Below the pieces are notes generated by a model. It worked only from the letters and a program-made list of their open reading frames with translations, had not been told where the DNA came from and did no database searches. Shown here piece by piece: positions 9,443 through 19,472 of a stretch of 64,000 nt of DNA; positions within the stretch are counted from its first letter, which is position 1, and each line of letters begins with the position of its first letter. A program made the position numbers and the translations under genes. The stretch lies in NCBI GenBank assembly GCA_013297885.1, contig JAAFIR010000002.1, forward strand, positions 62,001 to 126,000, read 5' to 3'. This DNA is from Leptospirales bacterium. GTDB lineage: Bacteria > Spirochaetota > Leptospiria > Leptospirales > Leptospiraceae.

Positions 9443-10186
9443 ATGCCTAGAAAAATTATCAGTGGAAATTGGAAAATGAATTTGAATCTATCATCTGCAA
9501 TTACTCTTACAGAAGGAATTAAAACTGCTAAAACTAATCAAAATTATGAAATGTTAGTTTTTCCCTCTTCTATTCATTTACAAAAGGTCACAGAAATTTT
9601 AAACGGTTCAAATATATTGGTTGGAGCTCAAAATATCTATCCTTCTACACTGAATGCTTTTACAGGGGAAATTTGTGTTGACCAATTAAAAGATTTGGGC
9701 ATCACTTATGCACTTGTTGGTCATTCTGAAAGAAGACAATTTTTAAAAGAGTCCAATGAATTTTTAAACCAGAAAATTTTATTTTTATTAAAAGAAAATT
9801 TTACTGCCGTTTTTTGTATTGGTGAAACTTTAGAAGAAAGAGAATCTGGCAAAACTTTTGATGTTGTAAAAAAGCAAATTCATGAAGGTTTAAAATCTGT
9901 TTCCAAAGAAGATTCAAAAAAAATTATTTTGGCTTATGAACCAGTTTGGGCAATAGGTACTGGAAAAGTTGCAACACCCGAACAAGCTGAGGAAGTTCAT
10001 CTGTTTATTAGAAATGAATTAAAATCAATTTTTGATGAATCAATTTCAAATGATATTTCAATTCTATATGGTGGCTCAGTAAAAGCAGATAATATAAAAG
10101 CTTTAATGTCAAAACCTAATATTGATGGTGGTCTAGTTGGTGGAGCTAGCCAAAAAGTTGAAACTTATTTAGCTTTATTTCAATAA
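9443..10186 (+). CDS. tpiA: Triose-phosphate isomerase
   Basis: 247 aa, full length. It interconverts dihydroxyacetone phosphate and glyceraldehyde-3-phosphate. The N-terminal SGNWKMN (active-site Lys), catalytic His in VGHSERR, catalytic Glu in LAYEPVWAIGTGK with loop 6, and the phosphate loop YGGSVKADN are visible. It is the last gene of gap-pgk-tpiA. The downstream gene converges on it; I see no strong terminator in the 111-base gap. Confidence 0.98.
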   Translation: MPRKIISGNWKMNLNLSSAITLTEGIKTAKTNQNYEMLVFPSSIHLQKVTEILNGSNILVGAQNIYPSTLNAFTGEICVDQLKDLGITYALVGHSERRQFLKESNEFLNQKILFLLKENFTAVFCIGETLEERESGKTFDVVKKQIHEGLKSVSKEDSKKIILAYEPVWAIGTGKVATPEQAEEVHLFIRNELKSIFDESISNDISILYGGSVKADNIKALMSKPNIDGGLVGGASQKVETYLALFQ

Positions 10187-10297
10187 TATATTTATTTTTA
10201 GAAGATATAATCAGAAAATATTCGAACTAAGAAATAATTTTGACTTTTTTAGTAAATTGATTAGGGGTAAATAAAATTATCCGTTAATTTATATAAA

Positions 10298-11083
10298 TTA
10301 CATACATTTATAAATTTTCTGAAAAGATTCGTTTCTTTGAGAACAGTATGCCTGAATGATTGAATCAAAGAATCCATCATAATATTCTGCCCTGTGCAAA
10401 CACTTCTTAATAAAACGAGAATTTACCGCGAGTAAGTTTTCACTATAAATACAGTTTTGCACAATACCATTTAATAAGAAAAAAGAAATATTCCCTTCTA
10501 TAGTTTCAAATTCGATGATACTATTATATTTTGTTGTTATTTCAATTGTATTATATTCTCTCTCACCTGTAAAAGTTAAATTATTAAATGGAGAGTTGTC
10601 AAATCCATTTAAAAGTTCTAGCTTAGTCGTTTTAAATTTATAAAAAGTAAAATTTTTCCTTATTGCTGAAATAGTTTTTGATTTCTTAAAAATATCCTCT
10701 CGGAATACCAGCTTATCATCATTAGCTTTTTTAATATCTTCCTCTAATTTTTCTTGCTTATTTTTTTTTATAAACGGATCAAATACTAAATTATATAAAA
10801 CAAATGGATGGCCATTGCCATAGGAAATAAATTTGATTCCATCTAATAGAAGAATTAAAAAAATTATCGAAAAGAATTTAAAGTATGATTCTCTATTGAT
10901 TGGTTTACTAAGTAAAGCGAAGCATAAGAGTATAAAAATAGTGATATAAGCTGGTGTATGAATTAGAAATGAAAACATATATAAAATGTCAGCACCTGAT
11001 GCCCCGCTTAAAGATAGATAAAAAATTATATCAAGGAAATAAAGTGCGAGATATATTAAAATTGAAACTAGGTATAAATTCAT
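10298..11083 (-). CDS. Hypothetical membrane protein
   Basis: 261 aa. Three likely membrane helices occupy the first ~90 residues (4-25, 35-60, 70-90). A charged segment (KKNKQEKLEEDIKKANDD, ~118-135) follows, then a soluble domain with five or so scattered cysteines (CIYSEN, KKCLHRAE, AYCSQRN, KCM). No family recognised. It is a single gene converging on tpiA. Confidence 0.55.
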   Translation of the reverse strand: MNLYLVSILIYLALYFLDIIFYLSLSGASGADILYMFSFLIHTPAYITIFILLCFALLSKPINRESYFKFFSIIFLILLLDGIKFISYGNGHPFVLYNLVFDPFIKKNKQEKLEEDIKKANDDKLVFREDIFKKSKTISAIRKNFTFYKFKTTKLELLNGFDNSPFNNLTFTGEREYNTIEITTKYNSIIEFETIEGNISFFLLNGIVQNCIYSENLLAVNSRFIKKCLHRAEYYDGFFDSIIQAYCSQRNESFQKIYKCM

Positions 11084-11449
11084 AAAGTTACTAAATCTAT
11101 TTCTACTGAAAATATATGCAATAGTTTTTTTACTTTTAATCTATAATCTGACACCTTTGAAAGCGTTCATTGATACAAAAACTCATTTACCTATTGGTGA
11201 TAGTCTTTTAAAATCAAAAAAATTTACCTACACTAAGATATTTTCTAGAATTTTTTTCGAATCAAATTGTATCTGAATATTAAGTGTAAAAAAACATTAT
11301 TTAGAATTCTTCATTTTCAATTCTACATATTTCATCCACATCTTTGAAGTGGAAACAATTTCAAAAAGTGTTTATTTTTCATAAAAAAAATTTCTTGCTA
11401 ATTTATGATTCTATATAAAAATCAAATCATTCCAGTTAAAGGAGATTTT
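11084..11449. other. 366-base intergenic region
   Basis: A+T-rich spacer between two divergent genes. I see no ORF with coding character and no RNA gene or strong hairpin. It must carry the promoters for both neighbours, but I cannot assign them. Confidence 0.5.
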
Positions 11450-12544
11450 ATGGGAATCTTTGACAAATTAAAAAATGAATTTATAGATATAATCGATTGG
11501 ACAGATAATACTGATGACACAATCGTTTGGAAATTTCCACGTCATCAAAATGAAATCAAAATGGGTGCTAAACTCACTGTTAGAGAATCACAACAAGCAG
11601 TTTTTTTTAATGAAGGAAAATTAGCAGATGTATTCCAACCAGGAATGCATACATTAAATACTTCTAATATGCCTATCATGACCACATTACAAAGTTGGAA
11701 ACATGGCTTTGATTCTCCATTTAAAGCAGATATTTTTTTTGTAAATACAAAACAATTTTTAGACCAAAAATGGGGAACTCCAAATCCGATTATATTAGAT
11801 GATTCTAGATTTGGAATGATTGAAGTTAGAGCATTTGGTTCATTTGCATATAAAATTTCAGATGCTGGAAAATTTATTAAAGAAGTTTCTGGAACAAATG
11901 GTGAATATACTGTTGATGGAATAACAAACCAAATCAAAAATATTATCATTACAAAATTTACAGATTCTGTTGGGGAAGGAAATTTTCCAATTGAAAAATT
12001 TGCTGCCAACCTTGAAGAACTTTCTAAAATGGGTCAAGATAAATTGGCTGCTGATTGTGCTGAATACGGAATTACAATTACAAAATTTTTAGTAGCAAAT
12101 GTTTCTATGCCAGAAGAATTAAAAAAAGAAATTTTTGAATATTCTAGACTGAACAAAATTGATATGCAAAAACTCACACAATTCAAAGCAGCAAAAAGTA
12201 TAGAAACAGTTGCTGGAAATGAAGGTATGGGTGGAAGTATGATGGGTGCTGGAATGGGAATGGCAATGGGAAATATGATGGGGAACATGATGGGCAATAT
12301 GAATACTCAAAATACTAATCAAGCTCCTCCACCAATTCCTGGTGCAATTAGTTATTTTATTGCTGTAAATGGTCAACAACAAGGACCTTTTAATGCTGAT
12401 CAATTAAAGGCTGGAATTTCAAATGGTCAAGTTACAAAAGATACAATGGTTTGGAAACAAGGTATGGCAAATTGGATAAAAGCAAGTGAAAATCCTGAAA
12501 CAGCTTCTTTTTTTGGAGCAACACCTCCCCCAATTCCTTCTTAG
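11450..12544 (+). CDS. SPFH-domain protein with C-terminal GYF_2 domain
   Basis: 364 aa from the ATG at 11450, which has AAAGGAG 6 bases upstream; an ATG at 11405 has no such site. Residues ~1-250 are an SPFH/virion-core-like domain (VRESQQAVFFNEGKL, FQPGMHTLNTSNMP, VRAFGSFAYKI). A Gly/Met-rich linker follows with repeats of MGNMM (~245-275), then a GYF_2 domain (YFIAVNGQQQGPFNADQL, MVWKQGMANWIKA) and a proline-rich tail. Such proteins are thought to form cytoplasmic oligomers or scaffolds; the precise role is unknown. A terminator follows directly. Confidence 0.85.
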   Translation: MGIFDKLKNEFIDIIDWTDNTDDTIVWKFPRHQNEIKMGAKLTVRESQQAVFFNEGKLADVFQPGMHTLNTSNMPIMTTLQSWKHGFDSPFKADIFFVNTKQFLDQKWGTPNPIILDDSRFGMIEVRAFGSFAYKISDAGKFIKEVSGTNGEYTVDGITNQIKNIIITKFTDSVGEGNFPIEKFAANLEELSKMGQDKLAADCAEYGITITKFLVANVSMPEELKKEIFEYSRLNKIDMQKLTQFKAAKSIETVAGNEGMGGSMMGAGMGMAMGNMMGNMMGNMNTQNTNQAPPPIPGAISYFIAVNGQQQGPFNADQLKAGISNGQVTKDTMVWKQGMANWIKASENPETASFFGATPPPIPS

Positions 12545-12552
12545 CCCTTTTT

Positions 12553-12586
12553 ACAGGCTTAAATTTTATTTGAGCCTGTTTTCATT
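12553..12586 (+). terminator. Rho-independent terminator after the SPFH gene
   Basis: ACAGGCT (12553-12559) pairs with AGCCTGT (12573-12579), extended by A/T pairs, and is followed by a T-rich tail. It separates the SPFH gene from the signalling operon. Confidence 0.75.
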
Positions 12587-12640
12587 TAATAATTCAAATT
12601 TTTTGTTTACAAAATTCATCATTAATAATAATTTTAGACG

Positions 12641-14203
12641 GTGGATATTAATGATTTAATTGAAAATGATTTGATTCATTTATTTGATGGAATTGTATTT
12701 ATTATTGATTTTGAAAAAAATAAAATAAAGTATCTATCTGAAAATAATCACTTTGAAATTAATTGTAAAAATCATATTTTAGACTTAGATAATTTTTTTG
12801 TTAAATTAGATGAAAAAAATACAACTGTTTTTAAAGAAATTAATTCCCTAAAAACCAAATCAATTGAATATACTATAAAAAAAAATTTAAAATCTGAAAC
12901 CTTTTATAAAGCTAATTTTAAAAAAATTTCAGAAAGTATATTTCTTTTTCATTCTATTAACATAACTGAACAAAAAAAAATTGAAGATAGATCAAACAAA
13001 GAAAGTAACAGATTAAAAGCATTGTTAGATAATACAATTCAATTTTACTTTTTTTTAGAGAATAATTATAAAATTCTTTATATTAATTCTAAAGCCAAAG
13101 AGTTTTTTTTATCAGTTTTAAATCAAAATTTATTTGAAGGTTATAAATTAATAGAATATCTTCCATTAATTGAGAGGGAAAAGTTTGAATCTTGTTTTGA
13201 ACATGCATTTAATGGTGTTAGTATAAAGTACGAAACATCGATGCTTTTTGCAAATAATGTTATTGGTTGGTTTGAATTTAACTTTTTACCTGTTTATGAA
13301 AAGCAAAAAGTTAAAAGTATTTGTTTGAGTATTTTAGATATAACTGAAAGAAAAAAAAATCTTGATAATTTAAATGATCTAAATTCTGAATTAATAAATT
13401 TAAATAAAAGTTTGGAATTAAGAGTATTCGAGAGAACCCAAGAACTAACAGATGAAATTCAAATAAGAAAACTAGCAGAAATAAAATTAATTAAAAGTTT
13501 AGAAAAAGAAAAAGAATTAAATGAAATGAAAACTAAATTCATTTCGATAGTTTCTCATGAATTTAGAACACCAATGACGGTGATTTCTGCCTCTGCACAA
13601 TTATTAGAAAATTACTGGGAAAAGTATTTATTAGAAGATAAAAAAAAACATTTTGGAAGAATTAAAGAATCTATCAAAGGTTTAAATGACTTGATTGACT
13701 CGGTCTTAAAAGCAAATCAATCTGAAAGAGAAATTACAATCAAAAATGAAAAAATCATTTTAATAGAATTTATTGAAAATTTAATTTCGAAATTTGAGTC
13801 AATTTATCCAAATTTTGAATTTTTGAGAGAGTTTGAGATTTCTAATACTTATTTTATAAATTCAGATAAAAATTTGCTCAGCCATATCCTAGATAATCTT
13901 TTAAATAATGCAATAAAATATTCTGCATCATCTAGAAGAATTGAAATAAAATTAATAGACTTAAATGGGGAAGCATTTAAGTTTTCCGTTAAAGACTTTG
14001 GAATTGGAATTCCAGAAGAAGATTACAAAAAGATTGGTCATACTTTTTTTAGAGCAAGAAATGTGACTAAAATTTTAGGAACAGGAGTTGGATTAAATAT
14101 TACAAAAAACTTTGTAGAAAGACTTGGAGGAATTTTTGATTTTTCAAGTAATCTTGGACAAGGTTCGGAATTTAATATTGTTATTCCAAAGAGCTATGGA
14201 TAA
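12641..14203 (+). CDS. PAS-domain sensor histidine kinase
   Basis: 520 aa, GTG start. There are no membrane segments, so it is cytoplasmic. The N-terminal ~110 residues are a divergent sensor, followed by a PAS domain (~120-240; ends LDITERK), a coiled coil, HisKA with His near 304 (VSHEFRTPMTVISAS) and HATPase_c (NLLNNAIKYS, DFGIGIP, GTGVGLNI). It is the first gene of the chemotaxis-like operon. The next gene starts at an ATG overlapping its stop (ATGGATAA), so the two are translationally coupled and the receiver downstream is a likely partner. Confidence 0.9.
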   Translation: MDINDLIENDLIHLFDGIVFIIDFEKNKIKYLSENNHFEINCKNHILDLDNFFVKLDEKNTTVFKEINSLKTKSIEYTIKKNLKSETFYKANFKKISESIFLFHSINITEQKKIEDRSNKESNRLKALLDNTIQFYFFLENNYKILYINSKAKEFFLSVLNQNLFEGYKLIEYLPLIEREKFESCFEHAFNGVSIKYETSMLFANNVIGWFEFNFLPVYEKQKVKSICLSILDITERKKNLDNLNDLNSELINLNKSLELRVFERTQELTDEIQIRKLAEIKLIKSLEKEKELNEMKTKFISIVSHEFRTPMTVISASAQLLENYWEKYLLEDKKKHFGRIKESIKGLNDLIDSVLKANQSEREITIKNEKIILIEFIENLISKFESIYPNFEFLREFEISNTYFINSDKNLLSHILDNLLNNAIKYSASSRRIEIKLIDLNGEAFKFSVKDFGIGIPEEDYKKIGHTFFRARNVTKILGTGVGLNITKNFVERLGGIFDFSSNLGQGSEFNIVIPKSYG

Positions 14204-15284
14204 AGTTTTGATAATTGAAGATGATGATTTGATCAGAGAAAATCTAGTTGAATTATTTTCTATGGAAGGGTTTGAAGTTCATCAAGCTGAAAATGGATTT
14301 TTAGGAATAGAAAAAGCTAAAAAAATTTATCCTAATTTGATTCTTTCAGATATCATGATGGCAGAAATGAACGGTTTCACAGTTTATAAAATTTTAAAAC
14401 AAATTGATGAATTTCAGCTCACTCCATTTATTTTTCTTTCTGCATTAAATGAAAAAGAAAACATTCGGGAAGGAATGAATCTTGGAGCTGATGACTTTAT
14501 CACAAAACCTTTTGAAAATACTGAGTTAATAAATGTAGTGAAAAATAGAATCGAAAAAACTAAAAAAGTTAAATCTTCTCTTGAAGAATTAAAATCAAAT
14601 TTAGTTAGATCTATACCGCATGAATTTTTAACACCTCTTCATGGAATTATTGGATTTAGCGAATTGATTAAAGATGGCTTAAAAACTAATGAGATTGATA
14701 AATCGGAATTAATTGAATACGCAAATTATATAATAGAATCTTCAAATAAACTTTCTAGAATAATAAATAATTATATTTTATTTACTGAATTAGAAATTTT
14801 ATCAAAAGATCACCAAAAGAAAACTGAAATAAAAAATGAAAAAGTTCAAAGTCCAAATCAGTTAATTTATCATTATATTAAAGAAATTTCAAAAAAATTT
14901 GATAGAGAACAAGACATTGATTTTCAGTTTGATGAAGAAAAACCAATTTTTATTAAAAAAAATTATTTAGAAAAAATCATTACAGAACTATTGGATAATT
15001 CACTGAAATTTTCTGAAAAATTCGATAAAATTAATATCTCTACTTTTGAAAAAAATAATTTTCTCGAACTAAGTATTTCAGATAATGGAGTTGGAATGAA
15101 TGAAGCCCAGATTCTTAAAATAAATTCTTTTAACCAGTTTGATAGAAGTAAAAATGAACAATCAGGTTTAGGATTAGGTCTTTTTTTAACAAAAAAAATA
15201 CTTGAAATTCATGAAGGTCAATTTCATATTAAACCAAATTTACCTAAAGGTATAAATTATAGTCTTATTTTCAGGAAAGGTTAA
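14196..15284 (+). CDS. Receiver domain-histidine kinase hybrid
   Basis: 363 aa. I start it at the ATG at 14196, which overlaps the preceding stop; a start 72 bases earlier would add residues unrelated to a receiver. An N-terminal receiver (IIEDDDL, phospho-Asp in SDIMMAEMNGF, Lys in ITKPF) is followed by HisKA with His near 151 (SIPHEFLTPLHGIIGF) and HATPase_c (ELLDNSLKFS, DNGVGM, GLGLGLFLTKKI). A receiver placed before the kinase suggests that an upstream kinase controls its activity. Confidence 0.9.
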   Translation: MDKVLIIEDDDLIRENLVELFSMEGFEVHQAENGFLGIEKAKKIYPNLILSDIMMAEMNGFTVYKILKQIDEFQLTPFIFLSALNEKENIREGMNLGADDFITKPFENTELINVVKNRIEKTKKVKSSLEELKSNLVRSIPHEFLTPLHGIIGFSELIKDGLKTNEIDKSELIEYANYIIESSNKLSRIINNYILFTELEILSKDHQKKTEIKNEKVQSPNQLIYHYIKEISKKFDREQDIDFQFDEEKPIFIKKNYLEKIITELLDNSLKFSEKFDKINISTFEKNNFLELSISDNGVGMNEAQILKINSFNQFDRSKNEQSGLGLGLFLTKKILEIHEGQFHIKPNLPKGINYSLIFRKG

Positions 15285-15285
15285 T

Positions 15286-16539
15286 TTGGGAATTTTAAAT
15301 AGAAAACAAAACCACAAACCAGTTTTAATAGTTGAGGATAAAAGAGAAAATCAAATTTTATTAGAAACAATTTGTAGTCAAAATAATCTTAAAACTTTCA
15401 CAGCTTCAAATGGCAAGGAAGGACTTGAAATTGCTAAAAAAGAAAAGATTTCAATATATATAGTTGATTTAATGCTTCCAATTATGGATGGAAGAACTTT
15501 TATTGAAGAGCTTAAAAAAATTGACCAAGACTCTATTGTAATTGTTCAATCTGCTTTAGATTCTAATTCAGCAATTTTAGATGTTATGAGACTTGGTGTT
15601 TATGATTATTTTTTTAAACCTTTAGATATTGATTTGTTTAAAATTACATTAAATAAAGCTATTGAATATAAATATTTAAAAGATTTAGAAAAAGAAATGC
15701 TCTTAAATGAAAGTATCAAATTAAGAGAGCAATTAGAATGGTTAAATTATAAAGAAAATCTTAGAATAACAGGAAAAGATTCTTATCAAAAAAATTCAAT
15801 AGTAAATTTATCTACATCTTTATCTCAAGGAGCTGGGATTGGGGCATCTATTTCTTTAATTGATACTATAAAAGGAACAATTGAAGAAGATGGACAGTCA
15901 TATAAAGTTGATAAAGAATTGTTAGAAACATTATTTATTAATAATGAATTCACTAGAAAAACAATATTTGGTTTACATGAAGTTGTTAAACTTATGGAAG
16001 CTCCATTAAATTTAATTGAAATTAATTCAAAACATTTAATTGAAAAAATTCCTGAAATACTTAATGAAGTTATCCATACATTTGAACAAAAAAATCTAAA
16101 AATTAGTTTTCCAAAAATAGTTTCAGATTGTTTAATAGAAATAGATCTAGAAAAATTTTCCTTAATTTTAGAAGAATTAGTTGTGAATGCTTATAAATAT
16201 TCAGTTCAAAATAGTACGATCTCTATTTTTGCAAATATTTCAGGAACTTATTTTTGTCTTAGTGTAAAAAATGATAACCCAGATGATATTTATTCAGGAA
16301 TTCCAGTTGACCAAGAAAAATTAGTTCTAGAACCATTTTATAGAATTCATCCACCTGTTGAAGATATAATTGAAGTAGAAAAATTAAGCTTAGGTTTAGG
16401 ATTGACAGTTGTGGATTTTATTATAAATAAGTTATCAGGAATGTTTTTTATTCATAATGCCATCGATCACACTGGTAAGGTTGAAATCAACTGCGTTTTA
16501 GCAGAAATATTCCTGCCAATAAAAATGAAGAAGGGTTAA
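15286..16539 (+). CDS. Receiver domain-HATPase protein without a canonical phospho-His
   Basis: 417 aa, TTG start preceded by AGGAAAGG. An N-terminal receiver (VEDKRENQ, Asp in YIVDLMLPIMDGR, Lys in FFKPLD) leads through a helical linker to a HATPase_c-like domain (EELVVNAYKYS, LGLGLTVVDFI). Between them, where HisKA should be, there is no HExRTP motif; the region contains a Gly/Ser-rich SLSQGAGIGASISLID instead. It may be a pseudo-kinase or an ATPase-type switch. It sits between the two kinases and cheY, with 1-2 base gaps on both sides. Confidence 0.85.
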   Translation: MGILNRKQNHKPVLIVEDKRENQILLETICSQNNLKTFTASNGKEGLEIAKKEKISIYIVDLMLPIMDGRTFIEELKKIDQDSIVIVQSALDSNSAILDVMRLGVYDYFFKPLDIDLFKITLNKAIEYKYLKDLEKEMLLNESIKLREQLEWLNYKENLRITGKDSYQKNSIVNLSTSLSQGAGIGASISLIDTIKGTIEEDGQSYKVDKELLETLFINNEFTRKTIFGLHEVVKLMEAPLNLIEINSKHLIEKIPEILNEVIHTFEQKNLKISFPKIVSDCLIEIDLEKFSLILEELVVNAYKYSVQNSTISIFANISGTYFCLSVKNDNPDDIYSGIPVDQEKLVLEPFYRIHPPVEDIIEVEKLSLGLGLTVVDFIINKLSGMFFIHNAIDHTGKVEINCVLAEIFLPIKMKKG

Positions 16540-16540
16540 T

Positions 16541-16906
16541 TTGGATAAAAAAATATTAATTGTAGATGATTCAGCAGTTTTTAGAAAAGTAGTGGCTATG
16601 AATTTAAAACATGGTGGTTATGCTGTAGTTGAAGCTGTTGATGGTATAGATGCATTAAATAAAATAAAAATAGAAAAACCTAATTTAGTAATTTGTGATG
16701 TAAATATGCCAAATATGGATGGTTTAACATTTGTAATAAAAGTTCGTGAAGATGAAAATAACCGATTTATCCCAATAATAATGCTTACAACTGAATCTCA
16801 AGAAGAAAAAAAAAGAAAAGGGATGGAAGCTGGAGCAAAAGCTTGGCTTGTTAAACCTTTTGCACCAGAACAATTATTATCAGCTGTTGAAAAATTAATC
16901 ACTTAA
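16541..16906 (+). CDS. CheY-like single-domain response regulator
   Basis: 121 aa, TTG start. It has only a receiver domain: acidic DDS near the N-terminus, phospho-Asp in ICDVNMPNMDG, Thr in MLTTES and Lys in WLVKPFAP. It is a diffusible output or relay protein of the adjacent CheA and kinases. Its stop overlaps the start of the next gene by one base. Confidence 0.93.
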   Translation: MDKKILIVDDSAVFRKVVAMNLKHGGYAVVEAVDGIDALNKIKIEKPNLVICDVNMPNMDGLTFVIKVREDENNRFIPIIMLTTESQEEKKRKGMEAGAKAWLVKPFAPEQLLSAVEKLIT

Positions 16907-17282
16907 TGAAATTAGAATATATAATAGAGAGAAAAGAACAATCGATATTAATGAAACTTATTGGAAGACTTGGAATTTATGAAGTTAAAGAATTTAAAAA
17001 AATTCTATCTGAATTAATTACTTCTAAAAATAATATTGTAATTGATTTAAAGGATGTTAGCGAATTTCATCCAGCAACTGTTCAAGTTTTATATTCTTTA
17101 AAAAAATATTTAAAATTATATAACCTAAATTTAAAATTAATCAACCATTCAAGCCAAGTTTTACAAGTATTCAATTTATTTGGTTTAATTTCAATTTTTG
17201 GAGATAAGGTTCACATTTCCAAAAATTTAAAAGATAAATTAAAATTTTCTTATGGAACCAAAAAAAACTATGAGCTTATTTG
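16906..17282 (+). CDS. STAS-domain protein with altered phosphorylation site
   Basis: 125 aa. It follows the anti-anti-sigma (SpoIIAA-like) fold: an N-terminal beta strand pair, then VIDLKDVSEFHPATVQVL, where family members have DSSG around the phosphorylated Ser. Here the motif is HPAT, so Ser is absent and only Thr remains nearby. It lies immediately before cheA (TGATG overlap), a place where other bacteria have a CheX, CheZ or scaffold gene. It may link the chemotaxis-like complex to a partner-switching output; this is inference. Confidence 0.8.
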
Positions 17283-19466
17283 ATGGAATTAAATTTAGAA
17301 GATATTAAAGAAATTTTTATTGCAGAATCAAGTGATATTTTGCAAAAAATGGAAAATACTTTAATTGAATTTGAAAATAATAATATTTCAGAAGAAAAAA
17401 TTAATGAATTATTTAGATCAGTCCATACAATCAAAGGAAATGCTGGAGTTTTTGGATTTGAAAAAATAGTAAAATTTACTCATGTTGCTGAAAATGTTTT
17501 AGATTTAGCAAGAGAATCAAAACTAAATTTTGATAAAAATTTAATTAATATATTACTAGATTGTAGAGACCATATTTCTGATTTAGTAGAATCATCTGCA
17601 ACTAAACAACCAATTTCAGATGAGATCAATAATCACGAAATAGAACTTTTAAAAAAACTTAACTCTTATTTGGGCAATGAAGAAAAATCAGTTTTAAATG
17701 CACAAAGTATTATACAAAAAGATGTAATTACTAAGTCTGATTTTAGTAATAACAGATGGCATATCTCTTTAAGGTTTAAAGAAAATACTTTTAAAGATGG
17801 ATTAGATCCATACTCTGTAATTAATTATTTGAATAAAAGTGGAGAAATTTTAAATTTAAAAACAATTTTTTCTCATATACCTGACTTTGATTTATTGGAT
17901 CCAGAAAATTGTTATTTAGGTTTTGAAATTTTATACCATTCAACAAAAGATGCAAGCTTTATCCTTCAAGCCTTTGAATTTGTAGAATTTAATTGTGATA
18001 TAAAAATAATCTCACCTAATAAAACCAGAGAAGAACTTTTAGATTTTTTTAACCAAACAAAAGAAAAAAAATATAAACTTGCTAAATTATTAATTTTAAT
18101 GGGTTCATTAACTAAAAATGATTTAAGAAAAATTAAACCAAGAAAAGTAATAACTGATATTAAAATCCAAAAATCTATTTCAGAAAATTTTTTAATATCA
18201 AATATTGAATCTACAACTAAAAGCACAGACATTAAAAATCTTTTACAAAAAGAAGAATTAATTGATAATAAAAAAAATCCTAAAACTAAAGAATCAAAAA
18301 TAATAAGAGTTGATTCAGCAAAATTAGATACTTTAATTAATTTAGTTGGTGAATTAGTAATTGCAGGTGCAAACCTAAATCAAGTTAGTTTTAAAAGAAA
18401 AGATTCTGAACTTAGTGAAATTTCAGATTATTTAAATCGTTTAATTTCTGATATAAGAGAAAATTCTTTAAAAATTAGGATGGTTTATATTGGAGAAGCA
18501 TTTTCTAAGTTTCAAAGAACAGTTCGGGAAATTGGTCAAGAACTGAATAAAGAAATTTCATTAAAAATTACTGGTGCGGAAACTGAATTAGATAAATCAA
18601 TTGTTGAAAAAATGAATGATCCTTTAATTCATTTAATTAGAAATGCTATTGACCATGGGATTGAGTCTCCAGACTTGCGAGAAAAAAAAGGTAAATCTAG
18701 GACGGGACATTTAGAATTAAATGCATATTATGAAACTGGATCAGTAGTTATAGAAGTTATAGATGATGGGAAAGGTTTAGATAAAGAAAAAATTTTAAAT
18801 AAAGCAATTGAAAAAGGTTTAATTCCTCCAGATAAAAATTTATCTGATGATGAAATTTATAAACTTATATTTAAAGCCGGTTTTTCGACTGCAGACAAAA
18901 TTTCAAATATTTCAGGTCGAGGTGTTGGACTAGATGTAGTTGAAAAAAGTATTGAATCTTTAAGAGGAAGTATTGTATTAAATTCAGAAAATGACAAAGG
19001 TTCTAGTTTTAAAATTAAATTACCTTTAACACTAGCAATTATTGATGGTTTTTTATTTCAAATTGGAAAACATTTTTATATAGTCCCACTTTCACAAGTG
19101 ATTGAGTGTATCGAATACAGTTCTGCTTACAAAAAACATTCAGAAAATAAAAATTTTATTAATTTAAGAAATGAAATTTTACCTTTCCTTAGTTTAAGTC
19201 ATTTTTTTAAAATTGAAGAAAATAAAAATGTTAGAAAAAATATTCTAGTTGTTCAAAATGGTTTACAAAAAATTGGATTATTAATAGAAACTTTACATGG
19301 GGAGATTCAAACGGTAATCAAACCACTTGGAAAAGTTTTTATGAATTTAAAAGGAATCAGTGGAAGTACAGTATTAGGTTCTGGGGATGTAGCACTTATT
19401 TTAGATATTGGTAGTTTATTAAAAAAAGTAGAAGAAATTGAAAAATCAACTAATAGTATTAAGTAG
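17283..19466 (+). CDS. cheA: Chemotaxis histidine kinase CheA
   Basis: 727 aa from the ATG at 17283 that overlaps the previous stop. Domains in order: HPt/P1 with phospho-His48 (RSVHTIKGNAGVFGF); a middle domain (~155-255, WHISLRFKENTF to FEFVEFNCD) of the kind that binds receivers; P3 dimerisation (VDSAKLDTLINLVGELVIAG); P4 ATPase (HLIRNAIDHGIESP, DDGKGLD, GRGVGLDVV); and a P5 CheW-like domain to the end. It autophosphorylates under receptor control and passes phosphate to CheY/CheB-type receivers. Confidence 0.96.
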   Translation: MELNLEDIKEIFIAESSDILQKMENTLIEFENNNISEEKINELFRSVHTIKGNAGVFGFEKIVKFTHVAENVLDLARESKLNFDKNLINILLDCRDHISDLVESSATKQPISDEINNHEIELLKKLNSYLGNEEKSVLNAQSIIQKDVITKSDFSNNRWHISLRFKENTFKDGLDPYSVINYLNKSGEILNLKTIFSHIPDFDLLDPENCYLGFEILYHSTKDASFILQAFEFVEFNCDIKIISPNKTREELLDFFNQTKEKKYKLAKLLILMGSLTKNDLRKIKPRKVITDIKIQKSISENFLISNIESTTKSTDIKNLLQKEELIDNKKNPKTKESKIIRVDSAKLDTLINLVGELVIAGANLNQVSFKRKDSELSEISDYLNRLISDIRENSLKIRMVYIGEAFSKFQRTVREIGQELNKEISLKITGAETELDKSIVEKMNDPLIHLIRNAIDHGIESPDLREKKGKSRTGHLELNAYYETGSVVIEVIDDGKGLDKEKILNKAIEKGLIPPDKNLSDDEIYKLIFKAGFSTADKISNISGRGVGLDVVEKSIESLRGSIVLNSENDKGSSFKIKLPLTLAIIDGFLFQIGKHFYIVPLSQVIECIEYSSAYKKHSENKNFINLRNEILPFLSLSHFFKIEENKNVRKNILVVQNGLQKIGLLIETLHGEIQTVIKPLGKVFMNLKGISGSTVLGSGDVALILDIGSLLKKVEEIEKSTNSIK

Positions 19467-19472
19467 GGGAAA

